Source: Candidatus Muiribacterium halophilum (GTDB lineage Bacteria; Muiribacteriota; Muiribacteriia; Muiribacteriales; Muiribacteriaceae). Taken from it: 64,000 nt of DNA. The notes under the pieces are model-generated. The model did no database searches. It had not been told where the DNA came from and was given only the letters and a program-made list of their open reading frames with translations. The DNA lies in contig PKTG01000085.1 in assembly GCA_002869225.1 (NCBI GenBank), forward strand, positions 1-64,000. Direction: 5' to 3'. The position numbers and the translations under genes are program-made. The first letter of the stretch is position 1; every line of letters starts with the position of its first letter. Of this stretch, positions 10,001-19,670 are shown piece by piece.

Positions 10001-12033
10001 TCTGCGATGAACGCGTTCCAAGTATCTGACTGACTTGCAGCACCAACTGTATAGATTGCTGTCATAAGATAAGGATCACCTGCACCGTCTGGTTCGAACA
10101 TGAAAGAATCATCTTCTTTCCACAACCTTGCATAACCCATTAAAGTACCAGTTGCTGAGTCAACCATCTTATATTTATATGTATCATCATTTAAAGTCTT
10201 AAATTCAGATTCTTTCAATTTCTTTACGATGATTCTTCTTCTTGAAGTAAAATCACCATCTTTGCCTATGAAGGACATAGGTTCTTCAATCTCAAACATA
10301 AATACATAGTTAAATATCTTAGAAAGTGAGTTAGCAGCCGTTCCAGCTACTGTTGCATCACCCCACTGAAGTTTATCCATTGTTGTAACACCAGCTTCAG
10401 TTTCAAGAGGAGAAGTCATAGCATTAAGACCAGTCTGAAACTCTTTACTAACTATGTTTATAAAACCGTCAGTACCAAAAAGCTTTTCATATTTCTGCTC
10501 AGGAGTATCATTGGAATTTTCAATGTACTTCATAGCAGTTTCCATTGTTATGACGTTTTCCTTAACATCCATCTGCTGATTGCTATCCCATTCATAATCC
10601 CATTCAACATACTGCCAGATAGGATTATCAGAATAAGCAGCTTTTACAGTGTCATAATTAGTTGTTGTTATTCCATCAAAGGAACCACCTTCAGTATCAA
10701 ACCCAGAGAAGAAATACTGAATACCTGTCATTGGATTGTCAGGGTATACTGGTGCACAAGCCTTATACATAAGCTCACCAAATAGAATATCAAGTACTTT
10801 CTGGAATTCTACCTGAAGAACGTCAAGCTGTGCTTTGATTTCCGCATCTGAAAGAGTAAGCTGTTTAAGTTTAACGATCTTGTTTGTAAGATCAATAAGA
10901 TTGTCAACATTAACATCACCATCAATATTCGATGTCATCTCGATAACAGCTTCTGTTAGTGAATAAATTGAATAAGTTATAAAATCAAGAGGATTTTCAA
11001 CTTTATCAACTGTTAGAGAAGCAAGTTCAGTCTTCTTTTCAGAAATAGTATTAACAACATCTTCATCCGTTATAACAACGTCCTGAACAGTCTGATCAGT
11101 AATAGCATTGTTAATAAGATTTTTGTCATCATCTTAAAGTGTTACGTTTATAGCTCCACCAGAAAGTGTAACTATACTGTTAAATTTAGTGTTCTTTGCA
11201 TTAAGAACATCATAATATTCTTCTCTTGTGAAATGATTCTTAAGAGCCCATGCTTTAAGTTCAGCTTCATATATTTCCCAAGCTGTATCTTCATCATATT
11301 CTCCGTTCTGAATCCATTCAAGAGCCTGATTAGAAAGTTCAAAAGATTTATCTTTCAATGTAGTGAACTTTTCCTGTTTTTCTTCAGTCATAGTAGCAAG
11401 TTTTGTTTCTTCCGCAGCAATAACAGCAATAAAAGCATTTGCTATTGCAGTAATATCTGCATCATCGAGTTTATAAAGAGTTGTAGGAGGTATCTTTGTA
11501 AGAACCTCAGCAATATTTATCTCTTTACCAGCTCTGGTAGCCTGTTTAATAATATTTGCTTTTTTGTAGGTCTTATTGTCGACCGTTTCAACCTTTACTG
11601 CTTCATGATTTCCTACAGAAGGTATAACGTTTTCAACATTAGGAAGATAACCTAAAGCTGGATTTTTCACCTTTATTATAAGGTTTTTAGTTACAGTAGT
11701 CTCAATTGTACCTGAATAGTTATACAGGCCGCTTGAAGCTCCAGCAACTACTGGAAGAGTATCAACTTCCTGATAATTACCAGCATTATCAAAATAACCA
11801 AATGAAGCTGTCAATTCAGTTGTATCTCCAGCTGCATATTTTGGAGCGGATAGACTGATATTTGAAAGGTCTAATCCACCAGATAAAAGTGAAGCAATAC
11901 TTGTAACAGTATTGTTGTCTCCACCATCATCGACGACACTTGTGCCGCCACCACCGCCGCCACAACCGGCGACTGTTAGCACGATAGCTACCATAAGCAT
12001 CATGCTGAGAACTTTAGCGTATTTCTTTAGCAT
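7063..12033 (-). CDS. Giant secreted lipoprotein of unknown function, interrupted by an in-frame TAA
   Basis: The N-terminus is a clear lipoprotein signal: a short basic start, a hydrophobic stretch and lipobox LTVAGC followed by six Gly, a flexible tether common in outer-membrane lipoproteins. The start at 12033 has a GGAGG site. The open frame stops after 299 residues at TAA 11134-11136. The same frame runs on without a break (DDDKNLINNAITDQTVQD...) through a further 1356 residues to the terminator at 7020, giving about 1656 residues. The long part is rich in Asp, Trp and Tyr, with repeated acidic motifs such as DADG and DSDKK, suggesting a calcium-binding or beta-rich extracellular protein. 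I recognise no family. The two open pieces are almost certainly one gene. Confidence 0.75.
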
Positions 12034-12405
12034 ACACTACCTCCATTTTTTTTGTTTATATATGGCCCAAAAGCCGTATTATTAATTGAATTCAAAAGAG
12101 TGTAAAAATATTTGATAAAAGCTTTTTTAGAATTATTTTTACTCAAGATCATTTAAGACACTAACTCCACACACACATTTAAGTTAAAATTCATAAGTAA
12201 AAGGTCCCCCAACCATTTAAAAATAACTGCCAAATATGACATAGTAACAAGATAGTATATTTTATAATTAAAGTCAAATATCAGTCAGTGTTTTATATAA
12301 AATCCATTAATTTTTTTTATTGTTTTTGATTTCTATACCATTTCTTAACAATTGATTTTTCATAGATTTCATTCAGGAATATATTCATGATTAAAATTGC
12401 AAACC
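12034..12405. other. AT-rich intergenic leader of the lipoprotein gene, no gene seen
   Basis: 372 bp between the GT9 gene and the giant lipoprotein, both on the minus strand. It presumably holds the lipoprotein promoter and leader. I saw only a short ggctttt/gggcc-type inverted motif near 12065 and the Shine-Dalgarno just before 12033. No riboswitch, small gene or strong terminator was recognised. Confidence 0.4.
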
Positions 12406-13314
12406 CTACTTATTTTCTACAAGAAGATCCACTATCGCCTCGATAACATTTTCCTCATCAATACCACTTATCTCTTTCCCAGTCTGCAACTCTTTGTTCT
12501 CTCCCTGAAAGATCCTTGCATTATCAGATACCGGGTAATGCTTAATAAGATCCTTCTTGTCGTATATTGCTATAACAGGTATACCAAATCCCGATGCCGC
12601 CTGCGTGAATTCAGAAGAGCCTCCAAGGAATATCGTGCAATTTTTCACGACCCATAGATTTTGAATCAAATCCGCATCTCCCGGAAGATTATATATAAAA
12701 TCGTACACAAAAAATGGTCTTGATCTTTCTTTATCCTCTTTTTTCCCAACTATAGCAACATCCCCGCCCGTTGCTTCATTAAACCTTCCTGCAATATAAA
12801 GATATCTATCTATTCCCCATTCAAACATTCCCTCTTCAGAAAAAGGAGCAATAACTAAAAGTGGCGGTCTTACCTTTCCTATCCTATAACAAAAACCATC
12901 TGGAAATCTATAATTAAAAGAGCTCACATCAGGTTCTATAGAAATATTTTTAAGGATATCAAAATAATCTTCAATCAAATGTCTTTCAGTAGATGATTCC
13001 AGCTTATACAAAGCTTTCTTTTTTATTAACCTGCTTAAGAATCTCGTAGTTTGATCGTTTTGCATATCAAAGACTATATCAAAATCAACTTTTCTTAATA
13101 TACTGACAAAAGCCCATTTTCTGAAAATATCCTTTTCAGGATGATATATAACGATATCATCAATAAAATCCCAAGTGCTGACCACATCATGATTTTTTTC
13201 ATATGTCATAAGAAATATTTCTGCTACCGGATATTCTTTTCTTAACCTCAAAAGAAAACTTCCCAATAAAAAGACATCCTGTCTTTGATCAAATCTTATG
13301 ACTAATATTTTCAT
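12406..13314 (-). CDS. Glycosyltransferase family 9 (heptosyltransferase-like)
   Basis: A 302-residue protein with the two-Rossmann layout of GT9 (GT-B fold) enzymes such as WaaC/WaaF. It starts ILVIRFDQRQDVFLLGSF, with FLLRLRKEYPVAEIFLMTY, the usual GT9 opening. The C-terminal nucleotide-sugar half has FLGGSSEFTQAASGFGIPVIAIYD, matching the family pattern of a sequestered donor site. Members transfer heptose or related sugars to lipopolysaccharide core. The substrate here is unknown. It stands alone, divergent from the PfkB kinase. A TATAAT lies about 20 bases upstream of its start. No Shine-Dalgarno is evident. Confidence 0.8.
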   Translation of the reverse strand: MKILVIRFDQRQDVFLLGSFLLRLRKEYPVAEIFLMTYEKNHDVVSTWDFIDDIVIYHPEKDIFRKWAFVSILRKVDFDIVFDMQNDQTTRFLSRLIKKKALYKLESSTERHLIEDYFDILKNISIEPDVSSFNYRFPDGFCYRIGKVRPPLLVIAPFSEEGMFEWGIDRYLYIAGRFNEATGGDVAIVGKKEDKERSRPFFVYDFIYNLPGDADLIQNLWVVKNCTIFLGGSSEFTQAASGFGIPVIAIYDKKDLIKHYPVSDNARIFQGENKELQTGKEISGIDEENVIEAIVDLLVENK

Positions 13315-13410
13315 GTTTTTATGATATTATTATACATAGAAATAGTCAATATTAAGGTTGGGGCGTTGTTGAAGATCGTTTAGACGTTGAGGCGTTTGAA
13401 AGGAAAAAAC

Positions 13411-14337
13411 ATGAAAAAGATTCTGGTCAGTGGACTTATAAATATTGAAACAACATTAAATATTGAAAAATTTCCACTTGAGTATTCTCCGGTAAGATAT
13501 CTTTTCAACGAAACTTACACTTCAGTTTCCGGAGTAGGTTTCAATATAGCAAAATCACTTAATACTTTAGGTAGTAAGATTGAGTTTATTTCTATACTTG
13601 GAAAAGATATAGCAGGAGAACTCGCAAGAAAACAAATAGAAGAGGAAAATATTCAGACTCATTATATTTTAGACTCAGAAAAAACAATGACCCCACAGAG
13701 CACTATACTTTATGATAAAGACGGAAATAGACAGATAAACGTCGATCTAAAAGATATTCAAAAGATTAGAATAAAAAATGAATTAATAGATGAAGCTTCA
13801 ATAAATTGTAATATAGCAGCACTTTGTAACATCAATTTCACTAGAGATCATTTAAAAAGACTTAGCAATAAGATGCTTATAGCAACTGATGTACACGCTA
13901 TAGATAATATACACGATGAATATAACAGAGATTACCTAGAATACTCGGATATACTATTTTTTTCACATGAAAAGATACAGCTTAAGGAGAAAGAGTTTAT
14001 AAAAGAGCTGAATTATATCTTTCCTAAAAAGATCATAATCTGTGGTCTTGGTAAAGATGGAGCACTTATGTATTCTGCTAAAAGCAAAAAGACATTTCAT
14101 TTTCCAGCTATCAATTCATTCAAGGTAGTCAACACCATAGGTGCTGGCGACGCATTATTCTCTTCTTTTTTGCACTTTTTCAATAAAGATATTGGTGAGC
14201 AAGAAGCTTTAAAAAAAGCTGTTTTTTTTGCTGGAAAGAAAATAGGTAAAAAAGGAGCTGCTGAAGGCTTTTTAAAAGAAAAAGAGCTTGAAACTGTAGT
14301 AGATTCATATCCTTCTTACAGATATAAAGAAGTATGA
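13411..14337 (+). CDS. PfkB-family carbohydrate kinase
   Basis: A ribokinase-fold sugar or nucleoside kinase of about 308 residues. The N-terminal region contains the substrate-site Gly motif (SVSGVGFNIAKSLNTLG). The C-terminal PfkB signature NTIGAGDALFSSF supplies the anion hole and the catalytic Asp. Substrate cannot be told. I chose ATG 13411, which follows a GAAAGG site; an in-frame upstream start at 13387 has no such support and lies in repetitive intergenic DNA. It converges on the MFS gene and the two overlap tail to tail by 33 bp. Confidence 0.88.
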   Translation: MKKILVSGLINIETTLNIEKFPLEYSPVRYLFNETYTSVSGVGFNIAKSLNTLGSKIEFISILGKDIAGELARKQIEEENIQTHYILDSEKTMTPQSTILYDKDGNRQINVDLKDIQKIRIKNELIDEASINCNIAALCNINFTRDHLKRLSNKMLIATDVHAIDNIHDEYNRDYLEYSDILFFSHEKIQLKEKEFIKELNYIFPKKIIICGLGKDGALMYSAKSKKTFHFPAINSFKVVNTIGAGDALFSSFLHFFNKDIGEQEALKKAVFFAGKKIGKKGAAEGFLKEKELETVVDSYPSYRYKEV

Positions 14338-15489
14338 GATCATATACATAGTGGATATCATCATCAGACTTACAGGAACACTATAGATATCAGCAAAAAA
14401 TCCTATTAGCGGAGCTACAGCACTTGATATCAAAACCGATATAAAGGATGCAGCCGATAAAACAGAAGTTCTTTGATCTGCAGACGTGTATATAGAAAAA
14501 TAACTTATAAAGACAGGTTTTCTGAGATTATAAATAACATACATCAGGATAAAGAATAATACAGGCATAAAAGTTATCCTAAAATATAAAAAGATAGAAC
14601 ATAACAAAATGGTCAAAAACATTAAATATCCAAACCTTTTTAGTATAATATGAATATTTTCTTTTGAAATACTTTTTATCTTCTTACTCATACCCGCAGA
14701 ATAAGCATTAATAAGGTTTAAAAAAAAGTACACTATACCAATATTTATATTCTTCATACCTTGTTTAGATAAAAATGCCCCACAAACCGGAACAGAAAGA
14801 ATTATTACAGGTTGTATATATTCTTTGAGCGATTTATAAAAAGCATCTGACATCGCATAGTCTATTATTCCTCTGGTCCTGAAAAAATCTTTTAACTCAA
14901 GAAAGAAAAGTTTTATCTGTCTTTTTATTGAAATAGTCTTACTTTTTTTATTTTCTGGATATGAAAGCAAAAGCAGAAAACATAAAAAATACGGGAAAAT
15001 AGAAAACAGGAACAACATTGATAAATCCGGTCTTGATAATATAATAAATATCGAAATAAGTGCGTTAAGAGAACTACCAAGCATAGAATAACTTCTTGTG
15101 GATGAATAATAGGTATGTGTGTTTTCAATTTCATTTATATCATGCAAATAATCCATTATAATACCCTTATGTGTTCCACTTCTAAAAGCTTCTCCAATAC
15201 CAAAGACAAACATGGCAAGGCTTAAAAAAAGAAGATCTTTTGATATATAAAAAATAAAGAATGAGACCATATAGCAAGAAATACTAAAAAGTAGGGCTTT
15301 TTTTTTCGAATAAATATCAGCTATTATCCCGGAAGGGACTTCAAAAAACCATGTAGTAAGAAATCTTATCGAAAACAAAGTACCGATAAGCGTAAAGGAA
15401 ATATTTTTATTTATAAGAAATATAATAAGATAGGGTTCAAAAAACTTCAGGTTTTTTAAAAAGCCATATGCTTTAAATCTATTTATCAT
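14305..15489 (-). CDS. MFS transporter
   Basis: A 394-residue integral membrane protein with about twelve hydrophobic segments. The loop after the second segment carries GIIADIYSKKKALLF, the major facilitator signature between helices 2 and 3, preceded by WFFEVPSG, common in drug/proton antiporter-like members. Substrate unknown. It begins 1 bp after the stop of the upstream membrane protein (15491-16807), so the two and the RDD gene form an operon. The 3-prime end overlaps the opposing PfkB gene. Confidence 0.87.
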   Translation of the reverse strand: MINRFKAYGFLKNLKFFEPYLIIFLINKNISFTLIGTLFSIRFLTTWFFEVPSGIIADIYSKKKALLFSISCYMVSFFIFYISKDLLFLSLAMFVFGIGEAFRSGTHKGIIMDYLHDINEIENTHTYYSSTRSYSMLGSSLNALISIFIILSRPDLSMLFLFSIFPYFLCFLLLLSYPENKKSKTISIKRQIKLFFLELKDFFRTRGIIDYAMSDAFYKSLKEYIQPVIILSVPVCGAFLSKQGMKNINIGIVYFFLNLINAYSAGMSKKIKSISKENIHIILKRFGYLMFLTILLCSIFLYFRITFMPVLFFILMYVIYNLRKPVFISYFSIYTSADQRTSVLSAASFISVLISSAVAPLIGFFADIYSVPVSLMMISTMYMISYFFISVRRI

Positions 15490-15490
15490 A

Positions 15491-16807
15491 CTAACTTTCT
15501 TCTTTAAACTGGAACAATATCCATACGATTATAATAAAAGCGATTATAAATAGTATAATATGAAAAAGATATTTATCGACAAAACTCTTCTCTTTAGGCT
15601 TTTCAAACTTGACTGGTTTCTTTTTATACTCTTGTGATCTCTTAAGGTCTATTAATTTAACATTGACAGCCGAGATGGTTTGCAAATCCTGTCCTTTAAA
15701 TAGATCTCCAAAAGCATCATCCTTTTCTGAAAGATTAGCATTTCCTATTCCAAAAAAAATCCTGGAAAGATTTTTCTTTACAGTAAAATAGATCCTTTTT
15801 CTGATCCACTTATAAGAGAGCTGATTTACCCTGAAAGGTCTTCCTTTTTTCTTTTCCAGTTCTATTCGTATTCTATCAAAATACGAACCGTCAAGTTTTA
15901 TACTGGTATTACCAACACCTTGTGCTAATATCATCCTGTATATATTTACTTCTTTATTTAAAGAAAACTTTGAGTCTTTAGAGGAAACAAAAATTTTTAC
16001 GTTTCTGAGGAAAATAGGATTACTAATGTTTAGGTCTATCTCTTCAAGCGGAAGTTTAAAAGAGGATTCATAAACATATTTTTCACCATCATCTTTAAAA
16101 TCAGGATTGTTGATCACAAGCCTATCATATTTTTTTAATGGTCTTCCAATATAAGTTGTCGTTATTTTTACATCATAAATAAAATCCTTAGAGTTTGTTT
16201 TCACTTTTTTTAAAAGATCGTGCTTAGAAAATTCCTTTTCTAATACATCGTGTGTATCTAAAAAAGTAAATCGAAAATATCGACTTCTTTTCCCGGAAGA
16301 TAAATAGATCTTATTCTTTAAGACACCCGATAGGTTCGATACACTATAAATATTATCCTCACCAACTTTATTAAAAAGTTTTCCATCAACCGAAGCTTCT
16401 ATTATGACTTTAAAATCATATTCAAAGCTACTGGATTCTATAGAAAAGAATTCTTTTGTCTTGTTATCTGTCACTATATATAATCTTTGATTTCCATTTT
16501 CATCTTTATCCTTCTTGATTATCTTTACAAACTCAGGCTCAGAATAAGAACCTTTCAGAGATATCATCTTATAATCTATGTTAGCTCCATCTAAATCAAA
16601 AAGTCTTATGTCATTCATAGAATTAAAAGATTTTTGCAATATTTGCTGATCAAGATCAATAAAATAGATGTTTCCTTTTAGAAAATTACGATCTATTTCA
16701 CTTAAATACGCAAAATCACTTGCAGAATAAGCAAATGTAAAAACATTGATCGTTAAAAGCAATATGATTATAATAAGGAATTTCAACTCATAAGATCTCA
16801 ACTTCAT
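15491..16807 (-). CDS. Secreted, membrane-anchored protein (DUF3999-like) of unknown function
   Basis: 438 residues. There is an N-terminal signal or anchor (residues ~9-30), then a long extracytoplasmic beta-rich region with repeated discoidin-like phrases (IEASVDGKLFNKVGED, YFRFTFLD, IRIELEKKKGRPF), then a single C-terminal transmembrane helix near 412-433 and a short charged tail. This architecture resembles DUF3999 proteins; the name is a suggestion, not a verified match. The start overlaps the stop of the RDD gene (ATGA), so they are translationally coupled. Confidence 0.6.
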   Translation of the reverse strand: MKLRSYELKFLIIIILLLTINVFTFAYSASDFAYLSEIDRNFLKGNIYFIDLDQQILQKSFNSMNDIRLFDLDGANIDYKMISLKGSYSEPEFVKIIKKDKDENGNQRLYIVTDNKTKEFFSIESSSFEYDFKVIIEASVDGKLFNKVGEDNIYSVSNLSGVLKNKIYLSSGKRSRYFRFTFLDTHDVLEKEFSKHDLLKKVKTNSKDFIYDVKITTTYIGRPLKKYDRLVINNPDFKDDGEKYVYESSFKLPLEEIDLNISNPIFLRNVKIFVSSKDSKFSLNKEVNIYRMILAQGVGNTSIKLDGSYFDRIRIELEKKKGRPFRVNQLSYKWIRKRIYFTVKKNLSRIFFGIGNANLSEKDDAFGDLFKGQDLQTISAVNVKLIDLKRSQEYKKKPVKFEKPKEKSFVDKYLFHIILFIIAFIIIVWILFQFKEES

Positions 16808-17322
16808 CTTCCTTTTCTGATAACATAAGTACCGGCGATCATATCATGAAGCCCCTGTTTGTTTTGTGTGAACCCAATCATCAGATATCCAATGAAAAAA
16901 GTAAAGACATTAAGATATTCACATATATTTCTAATCAAGGCTTTTGAGAATGATATTATCTGTCTATTCACGTCAACAACAGCTATCTTTAAGAAGTATT
17001 TACCCGGAGTGCCCATCATCTGTGAAGATTCAAAAGCGGAATTAAGAAGGAGACCTATTAAAAAGGAAGCTCCTTGCATAGTATGAACATTATTCCCTAC
17101 GCCACCTCCAACAGATAGAACACCAAATATTATAGTAAAAACTACAACATCAATAATAAAAGCTATCAACCTAAGAAAAAATCCGGCATGTATAGAAGCA
17201 TCAGTATTATTATTTGTTTGCGAATAATCTCTGGAAGTCTTATTTCCTATAGGGTTTCCACAGTTATCACAGAATCTTGCATCATTGTTATTTTGTTCTT
17301 TTCCGCAATTTGGACAAAACAT
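16804..17322 (-). CDS. Zinc-ribbon RDD-family membrane protein
   Basis: 172 residues. An N-terminal zinc ribbon has CPNCGK and CDNCGN (two CxxC pairs). An RDD domain follows: GFFLRLIAFIIDVVVF with the Arg-Asp pair in the first membrane helix, then two more hydrophobic segments and the typical TPGKYFLKIAVVD. RDD proteins are small polytopic membrane proteins, some linked to ion transport. This is the first gene of a three-gene operon with the DUF3999-like protein and the MFS transporter. The hairpin array lies directly upstream. Confidence 0.85.
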   Translation of the reverse strand: MFCPNCGKEQNNNDARFCDNCGNPIGNKTSRDYSQTNNNTDASIHAGFFLRLIAFIIDVVVFTIIFGVLSVGGGVGNNVHTMQGASFLIGLLLNSAFESSQMMGTPGKYFLKIAVVDVNRQIISFSKALIRNICEYLNVFTFFIGYLMIGFTQNKQGLHDMIAGTYVIRKGR

Positions 17323-17353
17323 GCTTTAATCTCCTCACTTCGTTCGTCGATTT

Positions 17354-17465
17354 TAAGCAACTACGTTGCTTACAAACAACTAGCGTTGTTGTAAAAGCTG
17401 CTTACAGCAGCGTTAAAACAACTTTCCACAGTAGCTTAGCTACATTCATCGTTCATATTATGAAC
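17354..17465. repeat. Mini-hairpin array A1 (five hairpins)
   Basis: Perfect hairpins: taagcaac-tac-gttgctta (17354-17372), aacaac-tagc-gttgtt (17375-17390), gctgct-tac-agcagc (17397-17411), gtagc-tta-gctac (17431-17443), gttcat-att-atgaac (17451-17465). Each has 5-8 bp arms and a 3-4 nt loop. Arms differ between units. Confidence 0.75.
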
Positions 17466-17541
17466 AATTTTCATTTTACAAGAAAATCCATATAAAAACA
17501 ACGAGCCAGACATTAAGCCTGACCCGCGTATATGTTCACTG

Positions 17542-17569
17542 TTCACTGTTTTAAATCAGTTTAGCAACT
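17542..17569. repeat. 28-mer dispersed repeat, copy 1
   Basis: Matches 44411-44438 at 27 of 28 positions in the same orientation. Its 3-prime end leads into an agcaac hairpin arm. Confidence 0.7.
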
Positions 17570-17631
17570 ACGTTGCTGATGCATCACTTTGCTCAAGATG
17601 AGCCTTTCAGGCTGTACTTTGCTTTGCAAAG
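17563..17631. repeat. Mini-hairpin array A2 (three hairpins)
   Basis: agcaac-tac-gttgct (17563-17577), agcct-ttc-aggct (17601-17613), ctttgc-ttt-gcaaag (17617-17631), plus the 8 bp palindrome gatgcatc between the first two. The first repeats the core of the first A1 hairpin; the last shares arms with a hairpin at 55405-55419. Confidence 0.72.
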
Positions 17632-17677
17632 GGTTATTGACCCGAGACTCTCGACCCTCGACTCAGTACTCTTATTT

Positions 17678-19102
17678 TTAATAAAGTCCTACCTCATCAT
17701 CAGTCTTTCTCTCAAGTACATCATAATATTTTAAAAGTAGTTCATCATATTTTGAGTTTGCACCAAAATCAAAAGATCTGAATATCTGTCTATCTGTCTT
17801 ATATCCATTGTACTCAGCACTGATATATGGTCTGACAAGATAAGCTCCTTCTTCAGTCCTTTTTCTTCTATATAGAGGAAAATAAATTGCGATTCCGTTT
17901 GAATCTGCTACTCTATTACCCTCAGAACGGTTTGCAAGTATAATATGATTTGCTACAATAGCACTTCTTACATCAGCTGCTGCATCTGCTATATCACCAT
18001 CAAATTCAGATTCTATTTTTTTCATAAGATCTATAAGGTCTACATAATAAGCAAAACTTCCTCCGGCATTGCTTCCAGAATGATACCTCTGTGTTTCTTT
18101 TGCCGCTGTATGTAGTTTAAGCATATTATCATCATCAGCTACAAGAAGTTCACATAAAGCATCTATCTTTTCAGTAACAGCATCAAAACCTCTTTCTGTG
18201 GTGTTTATTCCTGACAATGTTACGTCATCCCCTTCATAAGAATCCATATAAAGTCTTACAACCCAGTCAGCAAACGTAGCCTCTGAAAGTGTCCTATTCT
18301 CATCTGTATACCTCTTAAGGACATACATTATTGTATGATAAGGCCAACCGTTTCCAGGTTCAAGTTCCTGTGAACCTATTACAGCTCTTACATTGTTCTT
18401 ACCAAGCTGTACATGATTTGAATACATACTCATAAGACATGCATCAAAACCTACTACATCTATATAATCTTTTTCTTCCTGTGCAATTCTCGATACAACA
18501 TTAGAAAAGACCTGACCAAGTTCAGGACCTGTCAATTTACTTCCATCCATATAGACATACTTACCATCGGTAAGCTTACCATCTATACTGGCTGTATCGT
18601 CATAACCAACACCCTGTATACCATTACCATGATTACATATTATGATCATATAGTTTTTAGCTGGAAAATTCTCGCCGATCACACCTGTAAAAGCTTGAAT
18701 ATTTCTAGGGTTACCCGTATCTATCTCACCCATATCAGCGATCTCAGGAGAGTTGATTCTGTTCATATCATCATCCTTAGTAATGTAAAAGATCTTTGCA
18801 CCAGTCCAGTTTCCTTCAGCTGTGGTATCGCCTCTATCTGCACGCACTCTTTCAGGACCATTATCTCCAAATACCCAATGATAACCGTCCCAGCGATCAA
18901 CAAGAGCTATTATATTAAGGTTATCGGTAGAGCCTACCATTTCCAGCTCGTTAAGATCCTGCAGAGCAAAAGCTTCCAGATCGTTATCGGCACACATATA
19001 TACCATAACAGTCCATTCCTTTACAGTAGGAGCTTCATCGTCCGCTAATATAAGATTCGAGAAAATAAATAGACATAAGAACAATAAGGTTATCTTCTTC
19101 AT
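17678..19102 (-). CDS. Secreted clostripain-family cysteine peptidase (C11)
   Basis: 474 residues with a Sec signal peptide (KKITLLFLCLFIFSNLILA). The C11 catalytic dyad is visible: His in IIICNHGNG and Cys in VGFDACLMSMYS. The N-terminal WTVMVYMCADNDLE is the family opening. C11 enzymes cleave after Arg/Lys and usually self-process. I chose ATG 19102 with an AAAGGAG site upstream; an in-frame TTG at 19120 lies inside that site. A second C11 gene is at 50164-51696. The distinct C-terminal 100 residues are unassigned. Confidence 0.92.
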   Translation of the reverse strand: MKKITLLFLCLFIFSNLILADDEAPTVKEWTVMVYMCADNDLEAFALQDLNELEMVGSTDNLNIIALVDRWDGYHWVFGDNGPERVRADRGDTTAEGNWTGAKIFYITKDDDMNRINSPEIADMGEIDTGNPRNIQAFTGVIGENFPAKNYMIIICNHGNGIQGVGYDDTASIDGKLTDGKYVYMDGSKLTGPELGQVFSNVVSRIAQEEKDYIDVVGFDACLMSMYSNHVQLGKNNVRAVIGSQELEPGNGWPYHTIMYVLKRYTDENRTLSEATFADWVVRLYMDSYEGDDVTLSGINTTERGFDAVTEKIDALCELLVADDDNMLKLHTAAKETQRYHSGSNAGGSFAYYVDLIDLMKKIESEFDGDIADAAADVRSAIVANHIILANRSEGNRVADSNGIAIYFPLYRRKRTEEGAYLVRPYISAEYNGYKTDRQIFRSFDFGANSKYDELLLKYYDVLERKTDDEVGLY

Positions 19103-19161
19103 ACTCCACACTCCTTTCAATACTCTTTTATATACTTATTTTAATTATAAGAGATTTTCTG

Positions 19162-19176
19162 TATAATAACTATATG
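19162..19176 (+). promoter_or_regulatory. -10 box directly upstream of crcB, likely leaderless
   Basis: A consensus TATAAT at 19162-19167 ends 6 nt before the ATG at 19174, and there is no Shine-Dalgarno. Transcription would start at or next to the ATG. The -35 is weak. Confidence 0.5.
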
Positions 19177-19548
19177 TTTTTCAAGAATTTAATATTTGTG
19201 ATGTTGGGTGGAGCATTTGGAGCCGCTATAAGATATACTGCGAATCACTTTTTTGATTCCGATAAATTCCCTTATGCTACTTTGCTAGTAAACATAACAG
19301 GTTGTCTTCTTATAGGTATCTTTTTCTTTATAACAGAAAAAAGTCAATACACTTTTGATCTTAGACTTTTCCTTATAACTGGACTACTAGGGGCACTTAC
19401 AACATTCTCATCCTATTCTTTTGAGACTTTTTATCTAATAAGGAAAGCAGCCTATTTAAAAGCTGGATTAAATATTTTTTTGAATAACTCAATCGGGATT
19501 TTGATGGCTTTTCTTGGATACAGATTATCAACTTTATTTTTCAGATAA
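19174..19548 (+). CDS. crcB: CrcB/Fluc fluoride channel
   Basis: A 124-residue four-helix membrane protein that exports fluoride as a dual-topology dimer. Family motifs are present: GGAFGAAIRY, FPYATLLVNITGC (with the pore Asn) and GLLGALTTFSSYSFET (the central Na+/Phe-box region). The length is normal. It is a lone plus-strand gene, with a probable leaderless start and no space for a fluoride riboswitch upstream. Confidence 0.93.
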   Translation: MFFKNLIFVMLGGAFGAAIRYTANHFFDSDKFPYATLLVNITGCLLIGIFFFITEKSQYTFDLRLFLITGLLGALTTFSSYSFETFYLIRKAAYLKAGLNIFLNNSIGILMAFLGYRLSTLFFR

Positions 19549-19670
19549 AATTCAGATTATAATTTAAAAAAATCAGTTTGTAGTTCGTTGTTCATTGTTT
19601 GTGGATTTTCATGTCACGTATTACACTTCACACTTTACGCTAACTGTTCCACCGTTTACTGTTTCCTGTT

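Larger units (their letters stand above)
17323..17677. other. Intergenic region with mini-hairpin array and repeat vocabulary
   Basis: 355 bp without a gene. It holds two clusters of short perfect hairpins (17354-17465 and 17563-17631) separated by about 100 bp, and a 28-mer shared with the carbamoyltransferase upstream region. No small coding gene is supported. Confidence 0.6.

Noticed and set aside
12034..12405. Riboswitch in the lipoprotein leader
   Set aside because: Only a short inverted motif is visible; no conserved core of a known class was recognised.
19549..19670. Transcription terminator between crcB and the TPR lipoprotein gene
   Set aside because: The region has repeat-like phrases but no stem with a T-run.
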